A stretch of 64,000 nucleotides of DNA from Chryseobacterium bernardetii (GCF_003815975.1 NZ_CP033932.1:930001-994000); one strand, 5' to 3'. Shown: positions 27,398-36,351, counted from the stretch's first letter. Made by a program: numbers and translations. The notes: a model not told the origin generated them from the sequence alone.

Positions 27398-27992
27398 TAT
27401 AGCGTTAATAGGGTTTTCAATGTGGGCTTCTGCACAGATCTCACTGGCAGGTAAGGCCAATTTAATATTTCCTACAGGTTCGCCTTCATGGTCCAACATT
27501 AAAGGAACAGTGAATGATGCTATTGAAGGAACAGGAAAAAACAATGTAGGTTTCAATGTGGGACTTTCATTAAAAGTAGGATTGCCTACTTCACTTTTCT
27601 TAATGCCGGAAGTGTACTACACTCACTTTAAGAATGAGTTTACCACAGAGAATACAACTTTTGACGTGAAAAGCAACCGTATTGATGTTCCGGTTCTTTT
27701 AGGATACAACCTATTAGGCAATATGTTAGGAGTTTTTGTAGGTCCGGTAGGAAGCTTTAACCTAAGCAAAGACAATACCTACAACGATTTTAAGGAAAAT
27801 GCAAAAAATAACTTTACAGTAGGCTACCAGTTCGGAGCGCAACTTGAAATTAAAAAACTTATTGTAAACGCCAAATACGAAGGAGCTTTCAGTAAAGACG
27901 AAAGAAATTTCATCAACAAAGTTTCCGGTTCTGAGATCAGATATGACAACAGACCTAACCTGTTTATGGTTGGTTTAGGATATAAATTTTAA
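27381..27992 (+). CDS. Outer-membrane beta-barrel protein (porin family)
   Basis: Start chosen at the ATG at 27381, giving a signal peptide MKKVLSIALIGFSMWASAQ and a mature protein of about 185 residues. The mature part has alternating beta-strand patterns (FLMPEVYYTHF, RIDVPVLLGYNLL, NFTVGYQFGAQLEI) and a final strand NLFMVGLGYKF ending in Phe, typical of outer-membrane barrels. It overlaps the end of mlaF by 17 bases, which hints at a link to the lipid transporter. No ligand is evident. Confidence 0.75.
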   Translation: MKKVLSIALIGFSMWASAQISLAGKANLIFPTGSPSWSNIKGTVNDAIEGTGKNNVGFNVGLSLKVGLPTSLFLMPEVYYTHFKNEFTTENTTFDVKSNRIDVPVLLGYNLLGNMLGVFVGPVGSFNLSKDNTYNDFKENAKNNFTVGYQFGAQLEIKKLIVNAKYEGAFSKDERNFINKVSGSEIRYDNRPNLFMVGLGYKF

Positions 27993-28016
27993 TCAACGAT
28001 CGAAAATAACAACTTT

Positions 28017-28045
28017 AAATCCTCAAATTTTAAATTTGAGGATTT
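28017..28045. terminator. Bidirectional terminator between convergent genes
   Basis: Perfect 14-bp arms (AAATCCTCAAATTT and AAATTTGAGGATTT) around one base. It overlaps the last codons of the minus-strand gene and lies 25 bases after the barrel gene. Confidence 0.9.
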
Positions 28046-28341
28046 TTATTTTGGGCTTCAAGCTCAGCCTGACGTTTGGCAATATCTGCAGCCTGCTTTT
28101 CCAGTTCTTCTTTTTCTTTCTGAAGCTGCTTGAATTCTTTTTTCTTCTGTTCAGCCCTTATTGCACTTCCTTTGCTTACATATCCTACCATCCCGCCAAT
28201 AATAAGGCCAATTCCTACTCCAGCCATAATACCCATGATATGAGAAATTTTAATCTGCTCTACCGCGAAATCAGTAGTAAGATAAAAAAGTAAGGCGGAA
28301 ACTGCTAAGAGGATAAGTCCGGTAATTGATAAACTCTTCAT
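28030..28341 (-). CDS. Small membrane protein with coiled-coil tail
   Basis: The 103-residue protein has two membrane segments (about 5-22 and 33-55, the second glycine-rich, MAGVGIGLIIGGMVGYV). A charged coiled coil follows (KEFKQLQKEKEELEKQAADI). Its last five codons form one arm of the terminator hairpin. No family is recognised. It resembles small scaffold-like envelope proteins. Confidence 0.6.
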   Translation of the reverse strand: MKSLSITGLILLAVSALLFYLTTDFAVEQIKISHIMGIMAGVGIGLIIGGMVGYVSKGSAIRAEQKKKEFKQLQKEKEELEKQAADIAKRQAELEAQNKNPQI

Positions 28342-28493
28342 AATATTGTGTTTAAGTAATTATGTTATAAAAGCTAAACCAAATTTACTAAAAAATTAAT
28401 AAGCCTTTATACAGGGTTAGTATTTTAATTGGTATTTCAGTATATACACAACCATAATTATTCCAATTCCTGTGAAAAGAAATGTGTTTCAAT

Positions 28494-28530
28494 AAAAAAC
28501 GGACTGATTTCTGAAATAAGTCCGTTTTTT
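28494..28530 (-). terminator. Terminator after the M48 peptidase gene
   Basis: AAAAAACGGACT and AGTCCGTTTTTT form a perfect 12-bp stem, with T-runs in either direction. Confidence 0.9.
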
Positions 28531-28548
28531 TTATAATAAGCTAATAGA

Positions 28549-29355
28549 TTAAAGTTTTCCTCCGGCAGCCTTATAGTATTCTAAAGCTTTCGGCAAGTCT
28601 TTGTTAATATCTGAAATTCTGGTTTCAGGACTTGGGTGAGTAGATAAGAATTCCGGCTGTCTTGCTCCTGAAGATGCGGCTTCCATTCTGTTCCAGAAAG
28701 GAATAGCTGCTCTCGGGTCATATCCTGCCATAGACATCAGATACAATCCCATTTCATCAGCCTCTGATTCCTGGCCTCTGCCATACTTTAATAAGGCAAC
28801 CTGTGATCCGATAGGATATACCTGCTGGAAAACGTTTGCCCACTGTGCATTTGAAATGGCTCCTCCCAGAATAGCCCCACCATATTGAGCCATCATAGCC
28901 TGAGAAATTCTTTCATTACCATGACCTGCCAATGCGTGGGAAACCTCATGTCCCATTACCACTGCAAGTCCGTTATCATCCTTGGTGATTGGCAAAATTC
29001 CTGTATAAACAGCTACTTTACCTCCCGGCATACACCATGCATTAAGTTCATTGCTTTGCAAAAGGGCAAATTCCCAGCTATAATTGGCAAGATCCGCTGA
29101 TCTTCCTATACTCTGATAATATCTCTCTGCTGCACTTTTAATTCTGTTTCCTACATTTACCACTCTCTTTGCATCTGCTGTTCCGGTAATAAGTTTACCT
29201 TTAGACAATGTCGTTTTGTATTCCTGCGCAGACATTGTTAAAATTTCTGAATTATTGGCCAGCTGTAAAGATGATCTCCCTGTAATTGGATTTGTAGTAC
29301 AGGCAGCAACCAATAGAGCGAATGCTCCCATTCCTAATAGATGTGTAACTTTCAT
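28549..29355 (-). CDS. M48 family metallopeptidase lipoprotein
   Basis: The 268-residue protein has a lipoprotein signal with Cys19 in LLVAAC. The zinc motif HEVSH (His136, Glu137, His140) is in VVMGHEVSHALAGHG. The third ligand region is QESEADEMGLYLMSMAGYDP, followed by FLSTHPSPETRI, which is typical of the BepA/LoiP branch. It should degrade or mature misfolded outer-membrane proteins from the periplasmic face. It is divergent from the DUF4251 gene. Confidence 0.92.
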   Translation of the reverse strand: MKVTHLLGMGAFALLVAACTTNPITGRSSLQLANNSEILTMSAQEYKTTLSKGKLITGTADAKRVVNVGNRIKSAAERYYQSIGRSADLANYSWEFALLQSNELNAWCMPGGKVAVYTGILPITKDDNGLAVVMGHEVSHALAGHGNERISQAMMAQYGGAILGGAISNAQWANVFQQVYPIGSQVALLKYGRGQESEADEMGLYLMSMAGYDPRAAIPFWNRMEAASSGARQPEFLSTHPSPETRISDINKDLPKALEYYKAAGGKL

Positions 29356-29461
29356 AGTTTGAGTGTTAATAATTCAACCTTAACAATTTTTGTTCCAAAA
29401 TATTTTTGATCCGCAATTTTTGCATACATTTTGCTGTTTAAATTTAATAATTATCTTTATC

Positions 29462-30013
29462 ATGAAAAAGTATATTTCTATTCTGATGATATTTGGATTT
29501 CTGTTCAGCTTTCAGAGCTGTGCATCCCAAGGCTCATCAGATCCGGCAACAGTAAATGCATTAGTGGATTCACAGGAATTTACTTTCTATGCGCAAAAAG
29601 CGAACCCTACCAATTATGATGTTATCAATGTGATGAACTCAATGCCCAATTCAACTTCAACCAGAATGTTGAGCCTGAACACAGGAGATTATACTATTGA
29701 AGTTCACAAGAATACCGTAGACGTAGTGCTTCCGTATTTCGGGAGATTATTCAATCCCACTTTTGGAAATACTGATAAAAACGGATATAGATTCACTTCA
29801 AAAGATTTTGTTATCAATAAATCTCAGAATAAAAAAGGAACCTGGACTGTAAAAATTCAGCCTAAAGATGTAAACACTGTTGAAGAGATGTATATTGAGA
29901 TCTTTAAAAACGGTAAAGCATTCGTTTCTATGAAAAGTAATGACAGACAGCCGATTACTTATGACGGATATGTTTCTAAAAATGAAGTAAAACAGGAAAA
30001 GGAAAAACTTTAA
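29462..30013 (+). CDS. DUF4251 lipoprotein
   Basis: Start chosen at the ATG at 29462, giving MKKYISILMIFGFLFSFQSC with lipid-attachment Cys20. The 183-residue protein is beta-rich and carries the DUF4251 pattern: FTFYAQKANPTNYDVINVMN, VDVVLPYFGRLF, and late NDRQPITYDGYV. The domain is common in Bacteroidetes envelopes and has no known activity. Its end overlaps the end of the convergent meaB gene by four bases. Confidence 0.82.
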   Translation: MKKYISILMIFGFLFSFQSCASQGSSDPATVNALVDSQEFTFYAQKANPTNYDVINVMNSMPNSTSTRMLSLNTGDYTIEVHKNTVDVVLPYFGRLFNPTFGNTDKNGYRFTSKDFVINKSQNKKGTWTVKIQPKDVNTVEEMYIEIFKNGKAFVSMKSNDRQPITYDGYVSKNEVKQEKEKL

Positions 30014-31002
30014 TTCCTGCTTTCACCCGATAAAAATTTTTCAACAAATAATTTTGCTTCAGTGCTTGGATTAGAAACCATCTCTGAAGCATTTTTTTTG
30101 TGCATCTGATAGGCTTCTTCTATGGTATTACTTTTTTTCATCAGAGATAAAATATATTCCTGAACCCAATATTCGAAGCGCTTTTCTGCCTGTTGGGTAC
30201 GGATTTCTTCAAAATGTCCGGCTTTCTTTTTCAAATCAATGAACTCAGCAATTTTATCATAGGTTTCCTGAAGCCCTTCATTATGTAAAGCAGAACCCAG
30301 CAGCACTGGAACTTTCCAGCCTTTTTCTTTTGGCGGAATAAAATCCAGGGCCCTTTTCAGTTCCAGCCTTGTATTTTTTGCTTTTTGAAGATTATCCTGA
30401 TCTACCTTATTAATGAAGATAATGTCTACCATTTCCATGATCCCCCGCTTTATTCCTTGCAACTCATCACCTCCACCAATAATTTTAAGGAACAGAAAAA
30501 CGTCAGTAATATCAGCTACCAGAACTTCAGATTGTCCTACCCCAACGGTTTCAATCAAAATATAATCGTAGCCGGCGGCTTCACAGATCATCATGGTTTC
30601 AAAAGTGGTATTGGCCACTCCGCCTAAAAATCCTGAACTTGGGGAGGGCCTAATGAATGCATTTTCTTCTTTGGCAAGTTCTTCCATCCGGGTTTTATCT
30701 CCCAAAATACTTCCTTTATTGATTGAAGAACTGGGGTCTATGGCAAGTACCGCCACTTTTTTTCCATGGGCAATAGCCAATCTGCCGAAGCTTTCAATAA
30801 ATGTAGATTTTCCGGCACCGGGTACTCCGGTCACCCCAACTCTTACAGAATTTCCTGTTAAAGGCATAATTCTTTTCAGAAGATCTTCCGCCTGTGTCCT
30901 ATGTTCAGTCTTTTTACTTTCAACTAAAGTAATAGCCTTCCCAATCAGACGTTTGTTTCCTGACTGTATACCCTCAATAAGTTCTTCTGTAGAAAATTTC
31001 AT
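30010..31002 (-). CDS. meaB: Methylmalonyl-CoA mutase-associated GTPase MeaB
   Basis: Start chosen at the ATG at 31002 (MKFSTEELIEGI, 330 residues), the usual start of the family. The P-loop GVPGAGKS is at residues 59-66, followed by AIDPSSSINKGSILGDKTRM, RPSPSSGFLGG, IETVGVGQSE and the NKVD guanine-binding motif. It protects and reloads the B12 cofactor of methylmalonyl-CoA mutase. The mutase large subunit gene is at 36.6-38.8 kb on the same strand, separated by the RNA-repair cluster. Confidence 0.94.
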   Translation of the reverse strand: MKFSTEELIEGIQSGNKRLIGKAITLVESKKTEHRTQAEDLLKRIMPLTGNSVRVGVTGVPGAGKSTFIESFGRLAIAHGKKVAVLAIDPSSSINKGSILGDKTRMEELAKEENAFIRPSPSSGFLGGVANTTFETMMICEAAGYDYILIETVGVGQSEVLVADITDVFLFLKIIGGGDELQGIKRGIMEMVDIIFINKVDQDNLQKAKNTRLELKRALDFIPPKEKGWKVPVLLGSALHNEGLQETYDKIAEFIDLKKKAGHFEEIRTQQAEKRFEYWVQEYILSLMKKSNTIEEAYQMHKKNASEMVSNPSTEAKLFVEKFLSGESRN

Positions 31003-31196
31003 TGATTCAAAATTAATAATTAAAAAGCGAATGGTCAATAGTTCGCTGTGAATGACCGAATAAAAGCTTGCAATAGAATTTTGAATCTGGTTATTTGTTA
31101 TTTTTCAATTTTTATTTCTTCTAAATTAAAACTACAGGGCAATATATCAACGGGTTTGGGAATTTATTACATTTGTTATCTATCAAAATAAGAAAC

Positions 31197-31490
31197 ATGA
31201 AAAAAATCATTGCTGCGGCATCATTCACAGCTATTCTATTAGTTTCCTGTACTCCAAAGGCTTCAGCATCTGCAACTACTGCAGGCACCTCAACTTCTAC
31301 AGCTGAAGAGATTGCTCAGGGAAAAACTATTTTTGAAAATTCTTGTGGAAAATGCCATAAACTGCCTGATCCTACATCTCATAATTCTGTACAGTGGGTA
31401 GGAATTATGAATGCAATGGCGCCAAAGGCAAAACTAACGGAGGAGCAGCACAAATGGGTTTATGATTACATTGTTTCTGTGAAAAAGTAA
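31197..31490 (+). CDS. c-type cytochrome lipoprotein, copy 1
   Basis: Start chosen at the ATG at 31197, which gives the lipoprotein signal MKKIIAAASFTAILLVSC with Cys18. The 97-residue product has one haem site, CGKCHK, in a cytochrome-c motif preceded by GKTIFENS and followed by a likely Met ligand in MNAMAPKAKLTEEQ. It is likely an electron carrier tethered to the envelope. It is a tandem paralogue of the next gene. Confidence 0.87.
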   Translation: MKKIIAAASFTAILLVSCTPKASASATTAGTSTSTAEEIAQGKTIFENSCGKCHKLPDPTSHNSVQWVGIMNAMAPKAKLTEEQHKWVYDYIVSVKK

Positions 31491-31514
31491 TTCATCTAAC
31501 AAAATAATAAAGGT

Positions 31515-31802
31515 ATGAAAAAAATAATCTTAAGCGGTATTGCAGCATCAGCATTTCTGGTATCCTGCGGTCCCAAAAGTACGGCTGTAACAGGTCCTAA
31601 GTATACCTCATCTGAGCAGTTGGCACAGGGAAAAACCATTTTTGAAAATTCCTGCGCAAAATGCCACAAACTGCCAGAGCCTACAAAGCATGACAATCAG
31701 GGCTGGATCAATACTTTAAGCAGAATGGCTCCTAAAGCCAAGCTTAGTGATGACCAACATCAAATGGTTTATGACTATCTGATCTCTGTAAATAAAAAAT
31801 AA
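31515..31802 (+). CDS. c-type cytochrome lipoprotein, copy 2
   Basis: The 95-residue protein has a lipoprotein signal MKKIILSGIAASAFLVSC (Cys18), the haem site CAKCHK and the candidate Met ligand in SRMAPKAKLSDDQ. From GKTIFENSC to the C-terminus it is highly similar to copy 1, and the two differ mainly in the linker after the lipid anchor. It lies 24 bases after copy 1 and is followed by a strong terminator, so the two form one unit. Confidence 0.87.
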   Translation: MKKIILSGIAASAFLVSCGPKSTAVTGPKYTSSEQLAQGKTIFENSCAKCHKLPEPTKHDNQGWINTLSRMAPKAKLSDDQHQMVYDYLISVNKK

Positions 31803-31824
31803 GCTTTCAAATGAAAGCTTATTT
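31797..31824 (+). terminator. Terminator after the cytochrome pair
   Basis: AAATAAGCTTTCA and TGAAAGCTTATTT form a perfect 13-bp stem with a 2-base loop, followed by a T-run. It also faces the end of the minus-strand TPR gene. Confidence 0.9.
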
Positions 31825-31842
31825 TTTTTAATCAAAATGGCG

Positions 31843-32349
31843 TTACTCTGCCTTTTTCCTTGCCCTGGTTTTAGGCATCTTATTCTGAATCAATTTCTCT
31901 CTGTCTTCCAGAATTTCAAGTGTAGCTCTGCAAAAACTGAACTTTCTTGCTTCTTTAAGCTGCTCCATGGCTTGCTTATATTGTCCTTTTCTTTCCAGTA
32001 AGAGAGATTTGCAATTTAGAATTTCTGCTTTGTCTATTCCTTTCATTTTTAAGGCATACTCAATGAGTTTTTCAGCTTCTTCTTGGTCTTCATTACTCAG
32101 GAGACATTCAATATAATATTTAGGAGTGTTCACATTCGAAATATTGCTTTGCATGGCTTCTTCAAAGTATTTTTTTGCCGTTTCATAGTCTCTCAGCACT
32201 TCCGAATATACTCTTCCCATCAGGCAAAGGCTGTCTGCATCTTCAGGTTCATAGGAAAGGGCATAATTCAGTGCATCCAGACAGTCGGACATATTGTAAG
32301 GGAAATAGTCCAGAGCTTCAAAATAGTATTTATTTTTAGTTAAGGTCAT
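31843..32349 (-). CDS. Tetratricopeptide-repeat protein at the end of the RNA-repair cluster
   Basis: The 168-residue protein contains about three TPR-like helical pairs (DALNYALSYEPEDADSLCLM, YETAKKYFEEAMQSN, KAEILNCKSLLLERKGQYKQ) and a basic C-terminus ending PKTRARKKAE. TPRs mediate protein-protein contact. Its start overlaps the end of prfH by 14 bases, which makes it part of the same transcript and suggests an adaptor role there. The helical repeats are clear, but the function is unknown. Confidence 0.68.
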   Translation of the reverse strand: MTLTKNKYYFEALDYFPYNMSDCLDALNYALSYEPEDADSLCLMGRVYSEVLRDYETAKKYFEEAMQSNISNVNTPKYYIECLLSNEDQEEAEKLIEYALKMKGIDKAEILNCKSLLLERKGQYKQAMEQLKEARKFSFCRATLEILEDREKLIQNKMPKTRARKKAE

Positions 32350-33034
32350 TACTGTAATTTTTTAAATTCTGTTTAAGGATATTCCTTTGTTTTTTATAGG
32401 ATTTATCCTGATAATTAGTTTTAAAATCTGTTCCGGAAAATGTACGGACCGGATTTCCGCGTTCTACCTGAAGGTGTTGATTCCAGGTTTCTTTCATTCT
32501 ATGCTCCAGCTGCTGAATATAGGTTCCCATTACTTTTTCTTTTAATCTGATAACAGATAAATTTTTATTCTGCAGCTGAGATCGTGTATCCTGTACAAAT
32601 ACGGATTCATTGGTTGGAATATGAGTGGCACGAACGGCTGTATTTACTTTATTGACATTCTGACCTCCGCTTCCCTGGCTTCTGGCGGTCTGAAACCTGA
32701 TATCCTTTTCATTGAAATTCACAGCTTCCAGATTCTCCAGCTCGAATATACCAATGAACCATTTGCTCCTTTTATGCAGTTTCCTGAATGTGCTTTTTCC
32801 TTCCCAACAGATAGTTCCTAACCACGTTTTTAAAAACTCTTTGATGTTCTTTCCTTTTAAAAGCACAGTTACTGATTTCACAGTCATATTCACATCACCG
32901 TCTACGCGATGAATAATCCCGTAATCTATATTATTTTGTTTTACTTCATCAAGAAAGGTTTTCAATACCTTGGATACTACCCACTGGCATTCCAAAGGTC
33001 CTCTTCCTGAAGTGATCTGTATTAATTTTTCCAT
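32336..33034 (-). CDS. prfH: Peptide chain release factor homologue PrfH
   Basis: The 232-residue protein is shorter than RF1/RF2 and lacks the codon-recognition domain. It keeps the catalytic GGQ (residues 123-125) in [22 protein letters not shown] and the start MEKLIQITSGRGPLECQWVV typical of RF-H. PrfH is known to release peptides from ribosomes damaged in the decoding centre, so that RtcB can reseal the 16S rRNA. The rtcB gene is in the same cluster here. It starts two bases after the stop of the nucleotidyltransferase-like gene and overlaps the TPR gene. Confidence 0.93.
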   Translation of the reverse strand: MEKLIQITSGRGPLECQWVVSKVLKTFLDEVKQNNIDYGIIHRVDGDVNMTVKSVTVLLKGKNIKEFLKTWLGTICWEGKSTFRKLHKRSKWFIGIFELENLEAVNFNEKDIRFQTARSQGSGGQNVNKVNTAVRATHIPTNESVFVQDTRSQLQNKNLSVIRLKEKVMGTYIQQLEHRMKETWNQHLQVERGNPVRTFSGTDFKTNYQDKSYKKQRNILKQNLKNYSNDLN

Positions 33035-33036
33035 TG

Positions 33037-33582
33037 TTATTTTGGCATTTTACTTAATAAAGGATTTCCTATTGGATCTATTCCTTTTTGTAATAATTCT
33101 TTTGCAGCCATAACTGCCCAGCATTTATCACTGGAATGAATATTTCTGTAGAATGAAAGTAAAAGTTCAGGCTTCACTACGGTAAAACCATTAGCTTCGA
33201 CTGTTTCAAGATCGTTTCTTTCAAAAAAATCGATAGTAATTCTGTGAAACTTTTCATTTTCCAGCGCTACTGTTTTTTCATAACGTCTGAAGTTTTCCTC
33301 ATTTGGGAGGTGATCATAACGGGTCCAAACTTTTTGAAACCCTTCCTGTTGAAGAATGATAACTACTTCAGCTACATTTTCTTTCTTTACAAAAACATCA
33401 ATATCCTTATGATCGTGAGCATGTTTATATTCTGTATGCCCTTTTTCAGACATAAAATGCCATGCCCATCCGCCGGATAGGATGATTTTATTTTTTAGTT
33501 TTTCTAAAATTTCAAGCCCCAGCCGGATTCTGAATTCCGGCCAGAGTTCTCCATATCTTTTTATATTATGAGGTGCTCCCAT
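33037..33582 (-). CDS. Nucleotidyltransferase-fold protein of the RNA-repair cluster
   Basis: The 181-residue protein has the minimal nucleotidyltransferase pattern. A glycine turn SGG at 36-38 (IILSGGWAWHF) is followed by the acidic pair D60-I-D62 in HKDIDVFV and a third acidic residue D118 in HRITIDFF. All three metal-binding positions of the DNA polymerase beta superfamily seem intact, so it is likely active. It is tightly linked to prfH (gap 2 bases). The substrate is unknown. It could add or restore nucleotides at damaged RNA ends, modify a ribosomal component, or act as a toxin or antitoxin. Confidence 0.7.
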   Translation of the reverse strand: MGAPHNIKRYGELWPEFRIRLGLEILEKLKNKIILSGGWAWHFMSEKGHTEYKHAHDHKDIDVFVKKENVAEVVIILQQEGFQKVWTRYDHLPNEENFRRYEKTVALENEKFHRITIDFFERNDLETVEANGFTVVKPELLLSFYRNIHSSDKCWAVMAAKELLQKGIDPIGNPLLSKMPK

Positions 33583-33606
33583 TTTTTTATTTTTTGTTTA
33601 TTTTTT

Positions 33607-33680
33607 GCCATTCTGACGAAGGAAGAATCTCATTCATGCTGTAAGATCCTTCACTTCGTTTATAGTGTATTCAGAATGGC
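33607..33680. repeat. Hairpin repeat element A (REP-like) inside the RNA-repair cluster
   Basis: GCCATTCTGA (33607-33616) and TCAGAATGGC (33671-33680) are perfect inverted arms. Inside them CGAAGGAAGAATCT and AGATCCTTCACTTCG give a second, imperfect stem. The sequence type (CATTCTGACGAAGGAAGAATCTCA) resembles a dispersed hairpin element known from many Bacteroidetes genomes. Confidence 0.7.
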
Positions 33681-33691
33681 GGAACTTTATA

Positions 33692-33777
33692 CTAGCCCCG
33701 ATTGCAGCAGCTGTCTGAGCTCATTTTCCTTTTTTGGAAAAGAAAAATAGCGAGTGCGGAAAGCGGGATTAAGCTCC
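33692..33777. repeat. Dispersed repeat element B (AGCCCCGATTGCAG ... GCGGAAAGCGGGATTAAGCTCC)
   Basis: Begins 11 bases after element A. It has characteristic ends (CTAGCCCCGATTGCAG and GCGGAAAGCGGGATTAAGC) and a central stem TTTTCC/GGAAAA at 33724-33741. The layout matches a high-copy intergenic element I recognise from Flavobacteriia genomes. No second copy is in this window. Confidence 0.6.
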
Positions 33778-33792
33778 TTAATAATTAATTTA

Positions 33793-35184
<1,392 letters not shown>

Positions 35185-35194
35185 TGTTTTTGTT

Positions 35195-35941
35195 TTAAAT
35201 GATGGACTCATCGTCCAAAAAACGTTCTGCAATCTGGGTTGCAGACATTGTACAGGCAGTATATTTCCTGCTTTTGATAAGGTCTGTTTCATATTCCATT
35301 TTCCATGGATTAGACTTTCCGCGAATTTTTTTCTGGATAATTCCTACAGTGCTATGTTGTCCCAAGTACATGTCCAGCTCTGCCTGTTCTTTTTCAAGCT
35401 CGGCATTTATAGGTTTATAATGGGTGATCATATGGGGTCTTATCCTCAATGTAAATCTCCACGGTTCAGTAAATTCGTAATAGGTATCATAACATTTCCT
35501 AAAAGGGCAGTACTCTTCTTTTTTCAGAAAGTATTGTCTTTCCCTCGGGCTAAGCCCAAATTTCGGACTGCTCCAGGAGTATGAAGAAATACGATTGAGC
35601 TTCTGTGCTCTTTCTACGTATATTCTCCGTCCAAATTTTCTTTTCTTTTTCAGAAACTGACGGCTTCCGGAATACATGTAGGTATTGATCTTCTTCAAAA
35701 GTCCTTCAAAGAACTCTCCATCGCTACTTCTCATAACATCATCCCTTACTACAAAGAATCTTACAAATCCTAATTGATAAGGTTCTTCCAGGGGAATTAA
35801 CGGAATATTGCGTTTTATATACCAGACTTCCTTACTACGTTTATACTTTTTTCTTATCTGCTTTTCTACATCTTTTTTTATTGTTCTTTTTCTGCTTCTC
35901 AGGCTTCTCAGCCGGTAAGACAGAAGGTTATCATTTTCCAT
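35195..35941 (-). CDS. Uncharacterised basic protein upstream of rtcB
   Basis: Start chosen at the ATG at 35941 (MENDNLLSYRL, 248 residues) over a GTG nine bases earlier. The protein is strongly basic, with clusters such as RLRSLRSRKRTIKKDVEKQI, KKYKRSKEVWY and QFLKKKRKFGRR, and has many aromatic residues. The C-terminal part is more neutral (EKEQAELDMYLGQHSTVGI). There is no signal peptide, membrane segment or recognised enzyme motif, though a Cys pair occurs (CPFRKC). The charge suggests RNA or ribosome binding. It is the first gene of the RNA-repair cluster, 10 bases before rtcB. Confidence 0.72.
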   Translation of the reverse strand: MENDNLLSYRLRSLRSRKRTIKKDVEKQIRKKYKRSKEVWYIKRNIPLIPLEEPYQLGFVRFFVVRDDVMRSSDGEFFEGLLKKINTYMYSGSRQFLKKKRKFGRRIYVERAQKLNRISSYSWSSPKFGLSPRERQYFLKKEEYCPFRKCYDTYYEFTEPWRFTLRIRPHMITHYKPINAELEKEQAELDMYLGQHSTVGIIQKKIRGKSNPWKMEYETDLIKSRKYTACTMSATQIAERFLDDESII

Positions 35942-35967
35942 GTAAGACACAGGATATCTGATACAAT

Positions 35968-36025
35968 ATCCGGAATACCGGATTTGTTCTCAAATCATTT
36001 TCTTAATCAACTAAAATATTAGTTG
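35968..36025. promoter_or_regulatory. Two palindromes upstream of the RNA-repair cluster (candidate operators)
   Basis: ATCCGG-AATA-CCGGAT lies at 35968-35983 and CAACTAA-AATA-TTAGTTG at 36008-36025, 27 and 67 bases upstream of the first ORF. Both have the same 4-base AATA spacer and perfect arms, as expected for dimeric repressors. No good TAnnTTTG promoter is visible between them. The regulator is unknown. Confidence 0.5.
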
Positions 36026-36140
36026 AACAAATTAATAATGATGAACAGGGGATAGTTTGAGGCTAAAATCTCAACTATTTTGTTCTTAAAAAACACTTAA
36101 AAAGATTCCGGGAAACGTGAGTTGAAATATTGCGCAATAA

Positions 36141-36171
36141 AAAACCCGAAATCTCTACGACTTCGGGTTTT
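36141..36171 (-). terminator. Strong terminator upstream of the RNA-repair cluster
   Basis: AAAACCCGAA and TTCGGGTTTT form a perfect 10-bp stem with an 11-base loop, followed on the minus strand by a T-run. It lies just after a 25-codon leader-like ORF. Next to it (36128-36139) is a 12-bp palindrome, TATTGCGCAATA. Confidence 0.87.
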
Positions 36172-36193
36172 GATATTGTATTGTACTATTATT

Positions 36194-36271
36194 CTAAGAG
36201 TGTACCAAACCGCGAAGCCTTACCATCATAAGGGGTAATCCAACTGTAGAATTCTGATTAGTTCTGAACAT
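36194..36271 (-). CDS. Leader-like 25-residue ORF before a terminator
   Basis: A short frame starts at the ATG at 36271, begins MFRTNQNSTVG, ends RLRGLVHS, and stops at 36194. That is only 22 bases before the terminator stem. An A-rich stretch precedes the ATG, as is common for Bacteroidetes starts. Position and size fit a transcription-attenuation leader peptide. However, the controlled genes would have to be those of the RNA-repair cluster, about 250 bases downstream. Coding is not proven. Confidence 0.5.
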   Translation of the reverse strand: MFRTNQNSTVGLPLMMVRLRGLVHS

Positions 36272-36351
36272 TGCTTCGTTGTTTTTAAATGGTTAAACTT
36301 GATTTTCAGATGCAAATATATTAATTTTTCTGATAATCCAACTATTTTTTT

